From: Gemmatimonadales bacterium
GTDB taxonomy: Bacteria > Gemmatimonadota > Gemmatimonadetes > Gemmatimonadales > GWC2-71-9
Direction of reading: 5' to 3'
Assembly (NCBI GenBank): GCA_011772755.1
Contig: WVYX01000244.1
Coordinates: 15,960-79,959 of the forward strand
DNA length: 64,000 bases
The notes under the pieces are model-generated. The model saw only the letters and a list, made by a program, of their open reading frames with translations, had not been told where the DNA came from and did not search any database. This document shows positions 42,753-51,216 of this stretch, one piece after another. The position numbers were made by a program, and so were the translations under genes. The number at the start of each line of letters is the position of its first letter. Positions within the stretch are counted from its first letter, which is position 1.

Positions 42753-42861
42753 AAGTTACGACCCGGGGGGTTTCAGCTCAACCCGACTGTCCGCACCCGG
42801 AGTCTTCAACCAGATGGCTGACGGCCGCTGGTCGCCACTTCCACCAGGGACTAAGTTACGA
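42753..42861. promoter_or_regulatory. Direct repeat AAGTTACGA in the lipA divergent region
   Basis: The nine-base AAGTTACGA occurs at 42753-42761 and again at 42853-42861, exactly 100 bases apart, one copy near each divergent start codon. It could be an operator pair or coincidence; no protein is known to bind it. Confidence 0.3.
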
Positions 42862-42866
42862 ACCTC

Positions 42867-43769
42867 ATGGAATTGACACAGCTCACTCCTACAGCTCGCC
42901 CAGCCCCGCCAGGGCGCAAGCCCGCTTGGCTCAAGGTCAAAGCGCCCGGCGGCGAGAGCTACGTCGAGCTCAAGCACCTGATGCGGGAACTCGGGCTCCA
43001 CACAGTGTGCGAAGAGGCACACTGCCCCAATATCGGCGAATGCTGGGAGCATCGGGCCGCCACCTTCATGATTCTGGGGGACGTCTGCACGCGGAACTGC
43101 CCCTACTGCGCAATCGCCCACGGCACGCCGGCCCCCTACGACCCAGAGGAGCCCGTTCGCCTCGCCGACGCCGTGGCCAGGATGGGGCTCAAGCATGTCG
43201 TCATTACTAGCGTCGACCGCGACGACCTGCCCAACGGCGGGGCCGAGATTTTCGCCGGCTGTGTGACCGAGATCCGGAAGCGGCTGCCGGAGACGTCGGT
43301 TGAGCTGCTGATTCCCGACTTCAAGGGATCGGAAATTGCGCTCCAGATCGTGGTCGGCGTCCGGCCCGACATCCTCAATCACAATCTGGAGACGATCCAG
43401 CGACTTTATCGCATCGCTCGCCCGGGAGGCCGCTACGACCGGGCCCTCGGACTTCTCGGGCGGGCGAAAGAGCTGGACCCCTCCATCACCACCAAGTCTG
43501 GGATCATCTGCGGGCTGGGCGAGGAGTGGGACGAGCTCCTCACTGCGATGCACGATCTCCGTGAGCACGGGGTCGAGCTCCTGACGCTGGGGCAGTACCT
43601 CCGGCCGTCCGGCGGGCATCTCCCAGTGGCGCGCTACTACAAGCCCGATGAGTTTCGGGAGCTACGCCAGCTGGGGCTGGGCATGGGGTTCCGGCATGTG
43701 GAAGCTGGGCCGCTGGTGCGCTCCTCCTACCACGCCTGGGAGCAGGTCCAGCGAGCAGCCGTCCCCTAA
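42867..43769 (+). CDS. lipA: Lipoyl synthase
   Basis: A 300-residue radical-SAM enzyme that inserts two sulphurs into octanoyl groups on carrier proteins. The auxiliary cluster Cys are C48, C53 and C59 (CEEAHCPNIGEC), the SAM cluster Cys are C74, C78 and C81 (CTRNCPYC), and the terminal RSSY (285-288) is kept. Length and motif order are normal. ATG 42867 has no good Shine-Dalgarno. It is the first gene of an operon with the pyruvate dehydrogenase genes and lipB, so the complex that needs lipoate is made with the enzymes that attach it. Confidence 0.96.
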   Translation: MELTQLTPTARPAPPGRKPAWLKVKAPGGESYVELKHLMRELGLHTVCEEAHCPNIGECWEHRAATFMILGDVCTRNCPYCAIAHGTPAPYDPEEPVRLADAVARMGLKHVVITSVDRDDLPNGGAEIFAGCVTEIRKRLPETSVELLIPDFKGSEIALQIVVGVRPDILNHNLETIQRLYRIARPGGRYDRALGLLGRAKELDPSITTKSGIICGLGEEWDELLTAMHDLREHGVELLTLGQYLRPSGGHLPVARYYKPDEFRELRQLGLGMGFRHVEAGPLVRSSYHAWEQVQRAAVP

Positions 43770-43789
43770 AGAACCTGGAGGACCAATAC

Positions 43790-44788
43790 TTGGCCCAACC
43801 GGCAACGGCGTCACATCTCGACGCGGCGCAAGCCGATTTCTACCGGCATCTGTTGCGGCAGATGCTCCTCATCCGACGCTTCGAGGAGAAAGCGGGTGAA
43901 GCGTACGCGCAGGGCAAGATCGGCGGTTTCTGCCACCTGTACATCGGTCAGGAGGCGGTAGCAGTCGGCGCGATAGCGGCCCTGCGAGATGACGACTATG
44001 TGTTCGCCGGGTACCGGGAGCACGGTCATGCTCTGGTGCGGGGAATGAGCCCCCGCGTCGCGATGGCTGAGCTGTTTGGCCGGTCGGACGGGTGCTCGCG
44101 GGGCAAGGGTGGCTCTATGCATCTGTTCGATGCGGATCGTCTCTTCCTGGGCGGACACGCCATCGTGGGAGGATCCCTTCCCCTCGCGGCCGGCGCCGGA
44201 TTTGCCATCCGCTATCGGGACACCGACCAGGTTGCCATCTGCTTTTTCGGCGAAGCATCCGTGAACATCGGCGCCTTCCACGAGACCCTCAACATGGCGG
44301 CCCTGTGGGAGCTTCCTGTGGTGTTCCTGTGCGAGAACAACCGGTACGGGATGGGTACCGCGCTGGAGCGGGCGGCAGCGGTCTGGGATGTGTACCGCCG
44401 TGCCTGCTCGTATGACATGGCCGAAGAGACCGTAGACGGCATGGACGTGCTGGCGGTGCACGAGAGCACCAGGCGCGCAGTGTTGAGGGCACGGGAAGAC
44501 AAGGCACCGACCTTGATCGAGGCCCGGACGTACCGCTACATGGGCCACTCGATGGCCGACCCGATCCACGGTCATTACCGCACGAAAGAGGAACTCGAAG
44601 AGCAGAAGCAGCAGGATCCCATCGAGAAGCTGAGGATGCGCCTCACCGACGAGGGGCTACTCGACGACAGTCAGTTCGAGGTAATGGCCCAGCAGGTCCA
44701 GGGAGAGGTAGAGGACGCACTGGCCTTCGCCGACCAGAGCCCGAATCCCGAACCAGACGAGCTCTATACCGAGGTGTACCGGTCCTGA
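43790..44788 (+). CDS. pdhA: Pyruvate dehydrogenase E1 alpha subunit
   Basis: A 332-residue ThDP-dependent alpha chain of E1, decarboxylating pyruvate and transferring the acyl group to lipoyl-E2. GGFCHLYIGQEAVAVG (about 45) and YRDTDQVAICFFGEASVNIG (about 142) lead into the ThDP motif, where the usual GDG is GEA; LCENNRYGMGT closes it. Phospho-loop residues GHSMADP are present. TTG 43790 lies eight bases after GGAGG and 20 after lipA. The alpha/beta split type and the E2/E3 genes downstream favour pyruvate, although a branched-chain oxoacid is possible. Confidence 0.93.
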   Translation: MAQPATASHLDAAQADFYRHLLRQMLLIRRFEEKAGEAYAQGKIGGFCHLYIGQEAVAVGAIAALRDDDYVFAGYREHGHALVRGMSPRVAMAELFGRSDGCSRGKGGSMHLFDADRLFLGGHAIVGGSLPLAAGAGFAIRYRDTDQVAICFFGEASVNIGAFHETLNMAALWELPVVFLCENNRYGMGTALERAAAVWDVYRRACSYDMAEETVDGMDVLAVHESTRRAVLRAREDKAPTLIEARTYRYMGHSMADPIHGHYRTKEELEEQKQQDPIEKLRMRLTDEGLLDDSQFEVMAQQVQGEVEDALAFADQSPNPEPDELYTEVYRS

Positions 44789-44789
44789 C

Positions 44790-45773
44790 ATGCCGACGAT
44801 CACCTACCGAGACGCGCTGAACCAGGCGCTCCGCGAGGAGATGGAGCGGGATCCCGACGTGTTTCTGATGGGGGAAGAGGTGGGCGTGTATCAGGGTGCC
44901 TACAAGGTCAGCCGTGGTTTGCTGGAGCGGTTTGGCGAGCGGCGGGTCGTCGACACACCCATCGCCGAGCTCAGCTTCGCCGGGATCGGCGTGGGCGCGG
45001 CGATGGTGGGCCTGCGGCCCATCATTGAGTTCATGACTTGGAACTTCGCACTCCTCGCCATCGACCAGGTCGTCAACTCCGCGGCCAAGATGCTATACAT
45101 GTCTGGGGGGCAGATTCCGATCCCCATTGTCTTTCGTGGGCCGGGCGGTGCGGCCCTCCAGCTCGCCGCGCAGCATTCCCAGGCCTTCGAAGCGTGGTAC
45201 GCGCACGTTCCCGGACTCAAGGTCGTGGCGCCAGCAACGCCGTACGATGCCAAGGGACTCCTCAAGACGGCGATCCGCGACGACAACCCAGTGGTGTTCC
45301 TCGAAGGGGAGATGCTCTACAACATCAAAGGCGAGGTACCAGAAGAGGAATACACCATCCCATTGGGTGAGGCGGAGGTGAAACGGGAAGGCTCGGATGT
45401 CACGGTGATCTGTCACTCCAAGACCGTAGCCGTGGCCCTCAAGGCCGCGCAGCAACTCGAGGCAGACTTCGGCATATCGGCCGAGATCTTGGATCTCCGT
45501 ACCATTCGCCCGTTGGATGTTCCGACGATTGTGCGGAGCCTCCGGAAAACCAACAGGTGCGTGATCGTAGAGGAGGGCTGGCCGTTCTGCGGTATCGGCG
45601 CCCAAGTGGTTGACGAGATCCAGCGCGAGGCCTTCGACCACCTGGACGCGCCGGTCCTCCGGGTAACCGGTGCCGACGTGCCCATGCCGTACAACAAGTA
45701 TCTCGAGCGGGCGGCCAAGCCAGACCCAGCCAAGGTGGTTGAGGCGGTCAAGAAGGTGACGTACCTCGACTGA
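44790..45773 (+). CDS. pdhB: Pyruvate dehydrogenase E1 beta subunit
   Basis: A 327-residue beta chain. TYRDALNQALREEMERDPDV starts the ThDP pyrimidine domain (catalytic Glu in LMGEEVGVYQGAYKVS at about 28), with VDTPIAELSFAGIGVGAAM and IPIVFRGPGGAALQLAAQHS following. The transketolase C-terminal domain includes VICHSKTVAVALKAA and VIVEEGWPFCGIG. ATG 44790 begins one base after the alpha-chain stop. It forms an alpha2beta2 tetramer with PdhA. Confidence 0.95.
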   Translation: MPTITYRDALNQALREEMERDPDVFLMGEEVGVYQGAYKVSRGLLERFGERRVVDTPIAELSFAGIGVGAAMVGLRPIIEFMTWNFALLAIDQVVNSAAKMLYMSGGQIPIPIVFRGPGGAALQLAAQHSQAFEAWYAHVPGLKVVAPATPYDAKGLLKTAIRDDNPVVFLEGEMLYNIKGEVPEEEYTIPLGEAEVKREGSDVTVICHSKTVAVALKAAQQLEADFGISAEILDLRTIRPLDVPTIVRSLRKTNRCVIVEEGWPFCGIGAQVVDEIQREAFDHLDAPVLRVTGADVPMPYNKYLERAAKPDPAKVVEAVKKVTYLD

Positions 45774-45793
45774 GACTCCCAAACCGGTACGCG

Positions 45794-47014
45794 ATGGCAA
45801 CGAAAGTCTTCATGGAGGCGCTATCCCCGACGATGGAGGAGGGGAAGGTCCTCACGTGGCACAGGAAGGAAGGGGACCAAGTCAGCGATGGCGACGTCCT
45901 CGCTGAGGTGGAAACGGACAAGGCGGTAATGGAGCTCCAGGCGCGAGGAGTCGGCGTGCTCCGGAGGATCCTGGCGGCAGAGGGAGCCGTGGTTGAAGTC
46001 GGCCACCTCGTCGCCGTAATTGCCGCGCCGGAAGAGGATATCGAGGAGCTGCTGACAGAGGAGCGGCAGGAGCGGCCGGAGCCGCAGCCGGTGGGCACAG
46101 CAGGCGGGCGTCCCGCAGTCACTGCTCCCGCCCCTGCCGCAGCTGCCGCCCATCTCCCACAGGGGGGTGAGGCGGCGGGGCAAATCAAGTCCTCTCCCCT
46201 TGCCCGGCGCCTCGCGCGAGAGCGCGGGCTCGACTTGCGAATCGTCCGGGGGTCCGGCCCGGGCGGTCGGATCACCAAGCGGGACGTGGAGGCGGCGACG
46301 GAGGCCGCACCGGCGGCCGGCATACCGCAAACGGGCTACCAGGACATCGAGCTCAGTCAGATCCGCAAGACCATCGCCAAGCGGCTGGCTCAGTCATTGG
46401 GGCCGGTTCCTCATTTCTTCCTCACCACCGAGATCGATATGGAGCGTGCGGTTGAGGCCAGGGACGCCCTGAATGCGCTGGGCGAGGGACCAAAGATCTC
46501 GTTCAACGACATCATTCTCAAAGTCGTAGCCGCCGCCCTGCAGCAGCATCGGGAGTGCAACGCGTGGTGGTTGGAGGGTGCCATCCGCCACTTCAACGAG
46601 GTCCACCTCTCCATGGCCGTCGCGGTCGAGGACGGTCTCATCACGCCGGTGATCCGCAACGCCCATCTCAAGTCACTGCGGGAGATCGCCACGGAAGCCC
46701 GCGAGCTCGCCGAGCGGGCGCGGGCTCGCCGACTGACACCGGAGGAATACACCGGCGGCACCTTCTCGGTGTCTAATCTCGGCATGTTCGACATCGATCA
46801 GTTCACTGCCGTCATCAGTCCACCGGAAGCCGGCATCCTCGCCGTCGGCAGCATCATTGAGAAGCCCGTTGCCCTGGACGGCGACGTTACCGTACGCAAA
46901 CGCATGCGGGTCACCATGAGCTGCGACCACCGGGTGATCGACGGCGCCACCGGCGCCCGATTCCTCCAGACCGTCCGGCGCATGCTGGAGAACCCGCTGG
47001 CAATCGTCTGGTGA
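45794..47014 (+). CDS. pdhC: Dihydrolipoamide acetyltransferase E2
   Basis: A 406-residue E2 with one lipoyl domain (Lys43 in EVETDKAVMELQA), an Ala/Pro linker at about 90-130, a peripheral-subunit-binding domain (SSPLARRLARERGLDLRIV), and the acyltransferase core with catalytic CDHRVIDGA (His379, Asp383). It passes acetyl groups from E1 to CoA and forms the cage of the complex. ATG 45794 lies 20 bases after the E1-beta stop. A heptamer array sits in the 72-base gap before E3. Confidence 0.95.
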   Translation: MATKVFMEALSPTMEEGKVLTWHRKEGDQVSDGDVLAEVETDKAVMELQARGVGVLRRILAAEGAVVEVGHLVAVIAAPEEDIEELLTEERQERPEPQPVGTAGGRPAVTAPAPAAAAAHLPQGGEAAGQIKSSPLARRLARERGLDLRIVRGSGPGGRITKRDVEAATEAAPAAGIPQTGYQDIELSQIRKTIAKRLAQSLGPVPHFFLTTEIDMERAVEARDALNALGEGPKISFNDIILKVVAAALQQHRECNAWWLEGAIRHFNEVHLSMAVAVEDGLITPVIRNAHLKSLREIATEARELAERARARRLTPEEYTGGTFSVSNLGMFDIDQFTAVISPPEAGILAVGSIIEKPVALDGDVTVRKRMRVTMSCDHRVIDGATGARFLQTVRRMLENPLAIVW

Positions 47015-47053
47015 CAGAAGACGGGAAACGGGAAGAATGCACCAGGTGCAAAT

Positions 47054-47074
47054 TGCTAGCTGCTAACTGCTCCT
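47054..47074. repeat. Three heptamers between E2 and E3 genes
   Basis: TGCTAGC, TGCTAAC and TGCTCCT in 7-base register, close relatives of the heptamers upstream of coaE (GCTAATC) and before HU. They sit just before the GTG of the dihydrolipoyl dehydrogenase gene. Confidence 0.5.
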
Positions 47075-47086
47075 AGGAATAGAACA

Positions 47087-48481
47087 GTGGCCAAGACCTT
47101 CGATGTAATCGTTCTCGGCGGGGGCCCAGCGGGGTACGTGTGTGCCATTCGGGCCGCGCAGTTGGGATTGAGCACCGCCGTCATCGAACGAGAGAAGCTC
47201 GGCGGGGTGTGCGTCAACGTTGGCTGCATTCCGAGCAAGGCCCTGCTTCACAGCGCGTATGTTGCCAAGCTCGTCAAGCACGACGCCAAGACCCTCGGGG
47301 TCAACGTTGGCGATGTCAAACTCGACCTCGGGGCCGCCGTGAGACACTCGCGGAAGGCAAGTGAGCAGAACTCCAAGGGCGTCGAGTTCCTTCTGAAGAA
47401 GCACAAGGTCACCATCGTCAACGGTGACGGAAAGCTGCAGACCGCCAGGAAGGTGAAGGTCGGAAAGGACACCTACAGCGCCTCCAAGGGGGTGGTCATC
47501 GCCACCGGCACCCGGGTGAAAGGGCTCGCGCAGATCGGGCTGGAGATCAACAAGACGACCGTCATCTCATCCGACGAAGCGCTGTTCCTGCAACAGGCAC
47601 CCCAGTCTCTGGCGATCATCGGCGCCGGAGCGGTGGGATGTGAGTTCACCGACATCTTCAACGCGTTCGACTCCAAAGTGACGTTGATCGAGGTCCTTCC
47701 CCGGATTCTGCCGCTGGAGGATCACGAGTCGTCAGAGGCGATTACGCGGAGCTTCGAGAAGCGAAAGATCCAGGTCCTTGCCGGCGCGAAGGTGAAGGGA
47801 GCGGAGGTCACCGAAGCCATGGTCACGCTCGACGTCGAGGCAGGTGGCAAGGCTCAGAAGATCGAGGTGGAAAAGGTGTTGATGGCCGTGGGTCGAGCAC
47901 TCAACACAGAGAGCATCGGTCTCGAGGACGCCGGCGTGACGCTGACAGATCAGGGGTTCGTGGCGGTGGACCAGAACCTCAAGACTGCGGCAGACGGCAT
48001 CTATGCGATTGGGGACATCGCCGGCCCACCGATGCTGGCGCACAAGGGCAGCCGAGAAGGCGTGTTCGTGGCAGAAGTACTGGCAGGGCAGAAGCCACGT
48101 CCGATCCGCTACGACAATGTACCCAGTGTCACATACTGCCATCCGGAAGTTGCCAGCATTGGGCTGACAGAGGAGCAGTGCAAGAAGCAGAAGCTCGACT
48201 ACGTGGTGGGGAAGTTCCCCTTGAGTGCCAACGGGCGTGCCCGCGTAGCGCTGGAAACTGAAGGGTTCGTAAAGATCATCCGGGACAAGCGTTACGGCGA
48301 GATTCTGGGTGCCCACATCGTGGCATCCCACGCGAGCGAGCTGATCCACGAGCTCACCGTGGCCCGGGAAAACGAATACACGGTCGAGGAGGTGGATCTA
48401 GCCATCCACGCCCATCCGACCCTCTCGGAAGCCGTCGCCGAGGCGGTGCTGGACTCCCTCGGCCGGGTCATTCACATGTAG
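47087..48481 (+). CDS. lpdA: Dihydrolipoyl dehydrogenase E3
   Basis: A 464-residue flavoprotein disulphide reductase that re-oxidises dihydrolipoyl groups with NAD. FAD-binding VIVLGGGPAGYVCAIRAAQLG, redox pair Cys42-Cys47 in GGVCVNVGCIPSK, NAD-binding AIIGAGAVGCEFTDIF, IYAIGDIAG, and the catalytic His443-Glu448 pair in HAHPTLSE. GTG 47087 starts after a repeat. It serves PDH and presumably the glycine cleavage system. Confidence 0.96.
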   Translation: MAKTFDVIVLGGGPAGYVCAIRAAQLGLSTAVIEREKLGGVCVNVGCIPSKALLHSAYVAKLVKHDAKTLGVNVGDVKLDLGAAVRHSRKASEQNSKGVEFLLKKHKVTIVNGDGKLQTARKVKVGKDTYSASKGVVIATGTRVKGLAQIGLEINKTTVISSDEALFLQQAPQSLAIIGAGAVGCEFTDIFNAFDSKVTLIEVLPRILPLEDHESSEAITRSFEKRKIQVLAGAKVKGAEVTEAMVTLDVEAGGKAQKIEVEKVLMAVGRALNTESIGLEDAGVTLTDQGFVAVDQNLKTAADGIYAIGDIAGPPMLAHKGSREGVFVAEVLAGQKPRPIRYDNVPSVTYCHPEVASIGLTEEQCKKQKLDYVVGKFPLSANGRARVALETEGFVKIIRDKRYGEILGAHIVASHASELIHELTVARENEYTVEEVDLAIHAHPTLSEAVAEAVLDSLGRVIHM

Positions 48482-48484
48482 CCG

Positions 48485-48889
48485 GTGACTACCAGCGACC
48501 CTGTCGGCACCGCGCTCGGGAGCATCGGCGCCGGTGCTACCACCGGCGCCGTCGTCGTGACCATGGGCGTGCTCCTCCTGCGTACCCTGCAGTCGAGCAG
48601 CGAGCCGGAGGCGGTCGGGGGAACGGGGGACCTAGTGCTCGGCATCACGGTGTTCGCCGGGATTGTGGTTGCGGCAGCGTCCGGGTGGCTCAGAAGTCGC
48701 GCCATCGACGATCTCTGGCGCCGTGGGGTAACCGCTACTCTCTCGGTCTTCGGCACCACCTTGCTCGGGCTGTTGGCGGCTCCCGCCGACATGGTCGGCG
48801 GACGGCCCGGCCTCGCCGTATACCTCCTGCTCCTGCTGGTCGCCGCGTTCCTCACCCACGCTGCGGCCCGGCAGGCTGCCTCCCGATGA
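48485..48889 (+). CDS. Four-helix membrane protein of unknown function
   Basis: 134 residues with four hydrophobic stretches: IGAGATTGAVVVTMGVLLL, LVLGITVFAGIVVAAASGW, LSVFGTTLLGLLAAP and LAVYLLLLLVAAFLTHAAA. GTG 48485 is three bases after the E3 stop and its own stop overlaps the lipB ATG, so it is inside the operon. No motif tells its role. Confidence 0.7.
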   Translation: MTTSDPVGTALGSIGAGATTGAVVVTMGVLLLRTLQSSSEPEAVGGTGDLVLGITVFAGIVVAAASGWLRSRAIDDLWRRGVTATLSVFGTTLLGLLAAPADMVGGRPGLAVYLLLLLVAAFLTHAAARQAASR

Positions 48890-49578
48890 GTGCCGAACTC
48901 GCAGTCGTCGGGTTGGGGAGAATGCCGTACGGCCAGGCGCTGCAGCTGCAGCGTGCGCTGGCACAGGCGCGGATCGACCGCTCCATCCCGAACGATCTCT
49001 TGCTGCTGGTGGAGCACCCGCCCGTCATCACCTTGGGGCGATCGTTCAAGGCGGATCACCTCTCGACACCCACACACGTTCTGGAAACGAGGGGGATCGA
49101 GCTGTTCGAGATCGAGCGAGGTGGCGACGCCACCTTCCACGGACCGGGTCAGCTCGTGGGCTACCCGATCTACGATCTATCGGAGCACCGCAAAGACCTC
49201 CATTGGTTCCTCCGCCAGATCGAGGAGAGTCTCATCCAGGCCCTGACCACCCTCGGCGTCCCGGCCCAGCGCGATTCCCGTTACACCGGCGTCTGGACCC
49301 GCAATCGCAAGATTGCGAGCATCGGGATCCACGTGAAGCAATGGGTCACGTGGCACGGCTTTGCTCTCAACGTCACCACAGATCTCTCCTACTTCGACCT
49401 GATCGTGCCGTGCGGGATCCCGGAGGTGGCGATGACCAGCGTCAGCAGGGAATTGGGGGAGCAGACACCACGAGACGTATGGGCCCGCATGCTGGACAGT
49501 GTGGTGCTGGGCTTTGCAGAGGTGTTCGACCAGCAGGCTAGGGCGACGACGATGGAAGAGTTGAATCTGGCAGTGTAA
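48886..49578 (+). CDS. lipB: Lipoyl(octanoyl) transferase
   Basis: A 230-residue octanoyltransferase that moves octanoyl from ACP to the lipoyl domains, the substrate for LipA. ERGGDATFHGPGQLVGYPI (about 77-95) is the family signature, the catalytic Lys142 is in RKIASIGIHV and Cys176 in VPCGIP. ATG 48886 lies in an ATGA overlap. Together with lipA and the PDH genes it completes endogenous lipoylation, in contrast to the ligase-type enzyme beside gcvP. Confidence 0.95.
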   Translation: MSAELAVVGLGRMPYGQALQLQRALAQARIDRSIPNDLLLLVEHPPVITLGRSFKADHLSTPTHVLETRGIELFEIERGGDATFHGPGQLVGYPIYDLSEHRKDLHWFLRQIEESLIQALTTLGVPAQRDSRYTGVWTRNRKIASIGIHVKQWVTWHGFALNVTTDLSYFDLIVPCGIPEVAMTSVSRELGEQTPRDVWARMLDSVVLGFAEVFDQQARATTMEELNLAV

Positions 49579-49584
49579 AGCAGA

Positions 49585-49644
49585 AGGGGGAGAGGGGTGA
49601 GGGGGTTATGTGTGACGATCCCCCCTCCCCTCACCTCCCCCTAT
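49585..49644. repeat. Octamer array with inverted copy, terminator-like
   Basis: AGGGGGAG, AGGGGTGA and GGGGGTTA at 49585-49608 face CCCCCTCC, CCTCACCT and CCCCCTAT at 49621-49644. The two G- and C-rich arms can pair imperfectly over about 20 bp. It lies between the convergent lipB and M20 peptidase genes; its last bases enter the M20 stop region. Confidence 0.6.
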
Positions 49645-50966
49645 TCTCCCAGCAGCTCGAAGAACCGCCCGAACACCCTGACCCCATTCATGAACTGATC
49701 CAGCCCCAGCTTCTCGTTCGGCGCGAGCAGCACCGGCGCCCCCTTCTTGCCGAGCGCGGGCACGACGGGAATCGAGCCGCCCGAGCGGGTGAACACGATG
49801 CCCCGCCCCTCGACCTCCTCGAACGCCTGATTGATCAGCTCGAAGGGTTTGGCTTTGATGTCCACCAGCACTGGGTCGGCGCCGTGGATGAAGGAGAACG
49901 ACACGTCGGCGTACTTCGGCGCGAGCCGCTTCACCGCCTTGATGAGCTGCCGCTCCACCGTCTTCAGCTTCTGGTTCGGCACGAGCCTGAGACTCACCTT
50001 GGCTGTGGCCTCCGCCGGGATCACCGTCTTGGCGCCCTCGCCGGTGAAGCCGCCCATGACGCCGTGGATCTCCAGCGTGGGCAGTCCCCACAGGCGCTCG
50101 AACACCGAGTAGCGCGTGAGGCCGGTAAGCGCTTTCGCACCCACCTCGTCGCGCATGAACTCGCGCTCCCTGAAGGGGAGCTTGGCCCAGGCGTCGCGCT
50201 CCGCCTTGGCAGGGCGCTGTACCGCTTCGTACAGCCCCGGAATGTTGATCCGCCCCTTCTCGGTCTTGAGCTTCGCCAGGATGTGCACCAGGGTCTCGTG
50301 CGCGTTGGGCGCGACCCCGCCGTACAGCCCAGAGTGGAGATCACCCTTGAGGGTGCGCACCTTGATCTCGCCGTAGCAGATCCCCCGCAGACCGACCTCG
50401 ATGGCTGGAATGCCCGGTGCGAAGTACTGCGTGTCCGCCACCAGCACAGCGTCGGCCTCCACCAGCTCGGGACGCTCATCGAGCAGTCTGAACAGCACGC
50501 CGCTCCCCATCTCCTCCTGGCCCTCGATGAGAAACCGCAGGTTCACCGGCGGCTTTCCGCCCCGGCTCACCGCCTCGAACGCCTTGACGACGGCGAACAT
50601 CTGTCCCTTGTCGTCGGTGGCGCCGCGGGCGTAGAGGTTGCCGTCCCGCACCGTGGGCTCGAACGGGGGCGACTCCCACTCCTCCAGGGGGTCGGGTGGC
50701 TGCACGTCGTAGTGGCCGTACACCAACACGACGGGCTTCCCCGGGACCGCCGGTCCCTTCGCCCACACCACGGGGTGGGTGTCGCTGGCGAGTAGCTTTA
50801 CCTCGCAGTCCAGGTTGCGCAGTTGGTCCGCCACCCACTCGGCGGCGCGACGACAGTCGCCGGCGTTGGCCGGCAGGGCGGAGATGCTGGGAATACGGAG
50901 CAGGTGGTTCAGCTCCTCAAGCATTCGGTCGCCATCGGTCGCGACGTAGGTTTGCAGATCAGACAT
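49641..50966 (-). CDS. M20-family dipeptidase, one metal ligand apparently missing
   Basis: A 441-residue M20 zinc dipeptidase of the PepV/CNDP-like type. Ligands His85 (GHYDVQP), Asp118 (GATDDKG), catalytic Glu151 and Glu152 (GQEEMGS), and Asp178 (VADTQ) are present, as is the dimerisation lid domain (LHSGLYGGVAPNA onwards). The distal ligand His that normally precedes PNE is absent: the strand reads PVLLAPNEKLGLDQF (about 411-425), where relatives have about ten extra residues ending in His-Ala-Pro-Asn-Glu. Either the gap is real and activity is altered, or it is an assembly error. ATG 50966 begins after a 250-base gap that shows nothing else. Confidence 0.88.
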   Translation of the reverse strand: MSDLQTYVATDGDRMLEELNHLLRIPSISALPANAGDCRRAAEWVADQLRNLDCEVKLLASDTHPVVWAKGPAVPGKPVVLVYGHYDVQPPDPLEEWESPPFEPTVRDGNLYARGATDDKGQMFAVVKAFEAVSRGGKPPVNLRFLIEGQEEMGSGVLFRLLDERPELVEADAVLVADTQYFAPGIPAIEVGLRGICYGEIKVRTLKGDLHSGLYGGVAPNAHETLVHILAKLKTEKGRINIPGLYEAVQRPAKAERDAWAKLPFREREFMRDEVGAKALTGLTRYSVFERLWGLPTLEIHGVMGGFTGEGAKTVIPAEATAKVSLRLVPNQKLKTVERQLIKAVKRLAPKYADVSFSFIHGADPVLVDIKAKPFELINQAFEEVEGRGIVFTRSGGSIPVVPALGKKGAPVLLAPNEKLGLDQFMNGVRVFGRFFELLGE

Positions 50967-51216
50967 GATGACTTGGCACTCGACGATCGTCGGTGAATGA
51001 GCTAGCCGCAGACAGACACGTACGCTGAAGCTGCGGTTGGAAGCAGACTGTAGATTCCCGGCAGACGCGGATTCTGGAGCTGCAGGCCGACACGGGTATC
51101 CCGCCCTAGCCAGGCAGCCGAGCCTAGATGAACCTCACCAGCACCGCATCCGCGTCATTTCGCCGCCCGCCGACATCCGCGCCCTCAAATATACCCAGCC
51201 CTGCAACGCAGACACA

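Noticed and set aside
44252-44275. Loss of the ThDP motif in E1 alpha (GEA instead of GDG)
   Set aside because: The Asp-to-Glu change keeps an acidic metal ligand, and the rest of the motif through CENN is intact, so the enzyme is probably active.
49608-50795. 395-codon plus-strand frame opposite the M20 peptidase
   Set aside because: The translation is His/Leu/Arg-rich with no domain, and it mirrors the M20 codons exactly.
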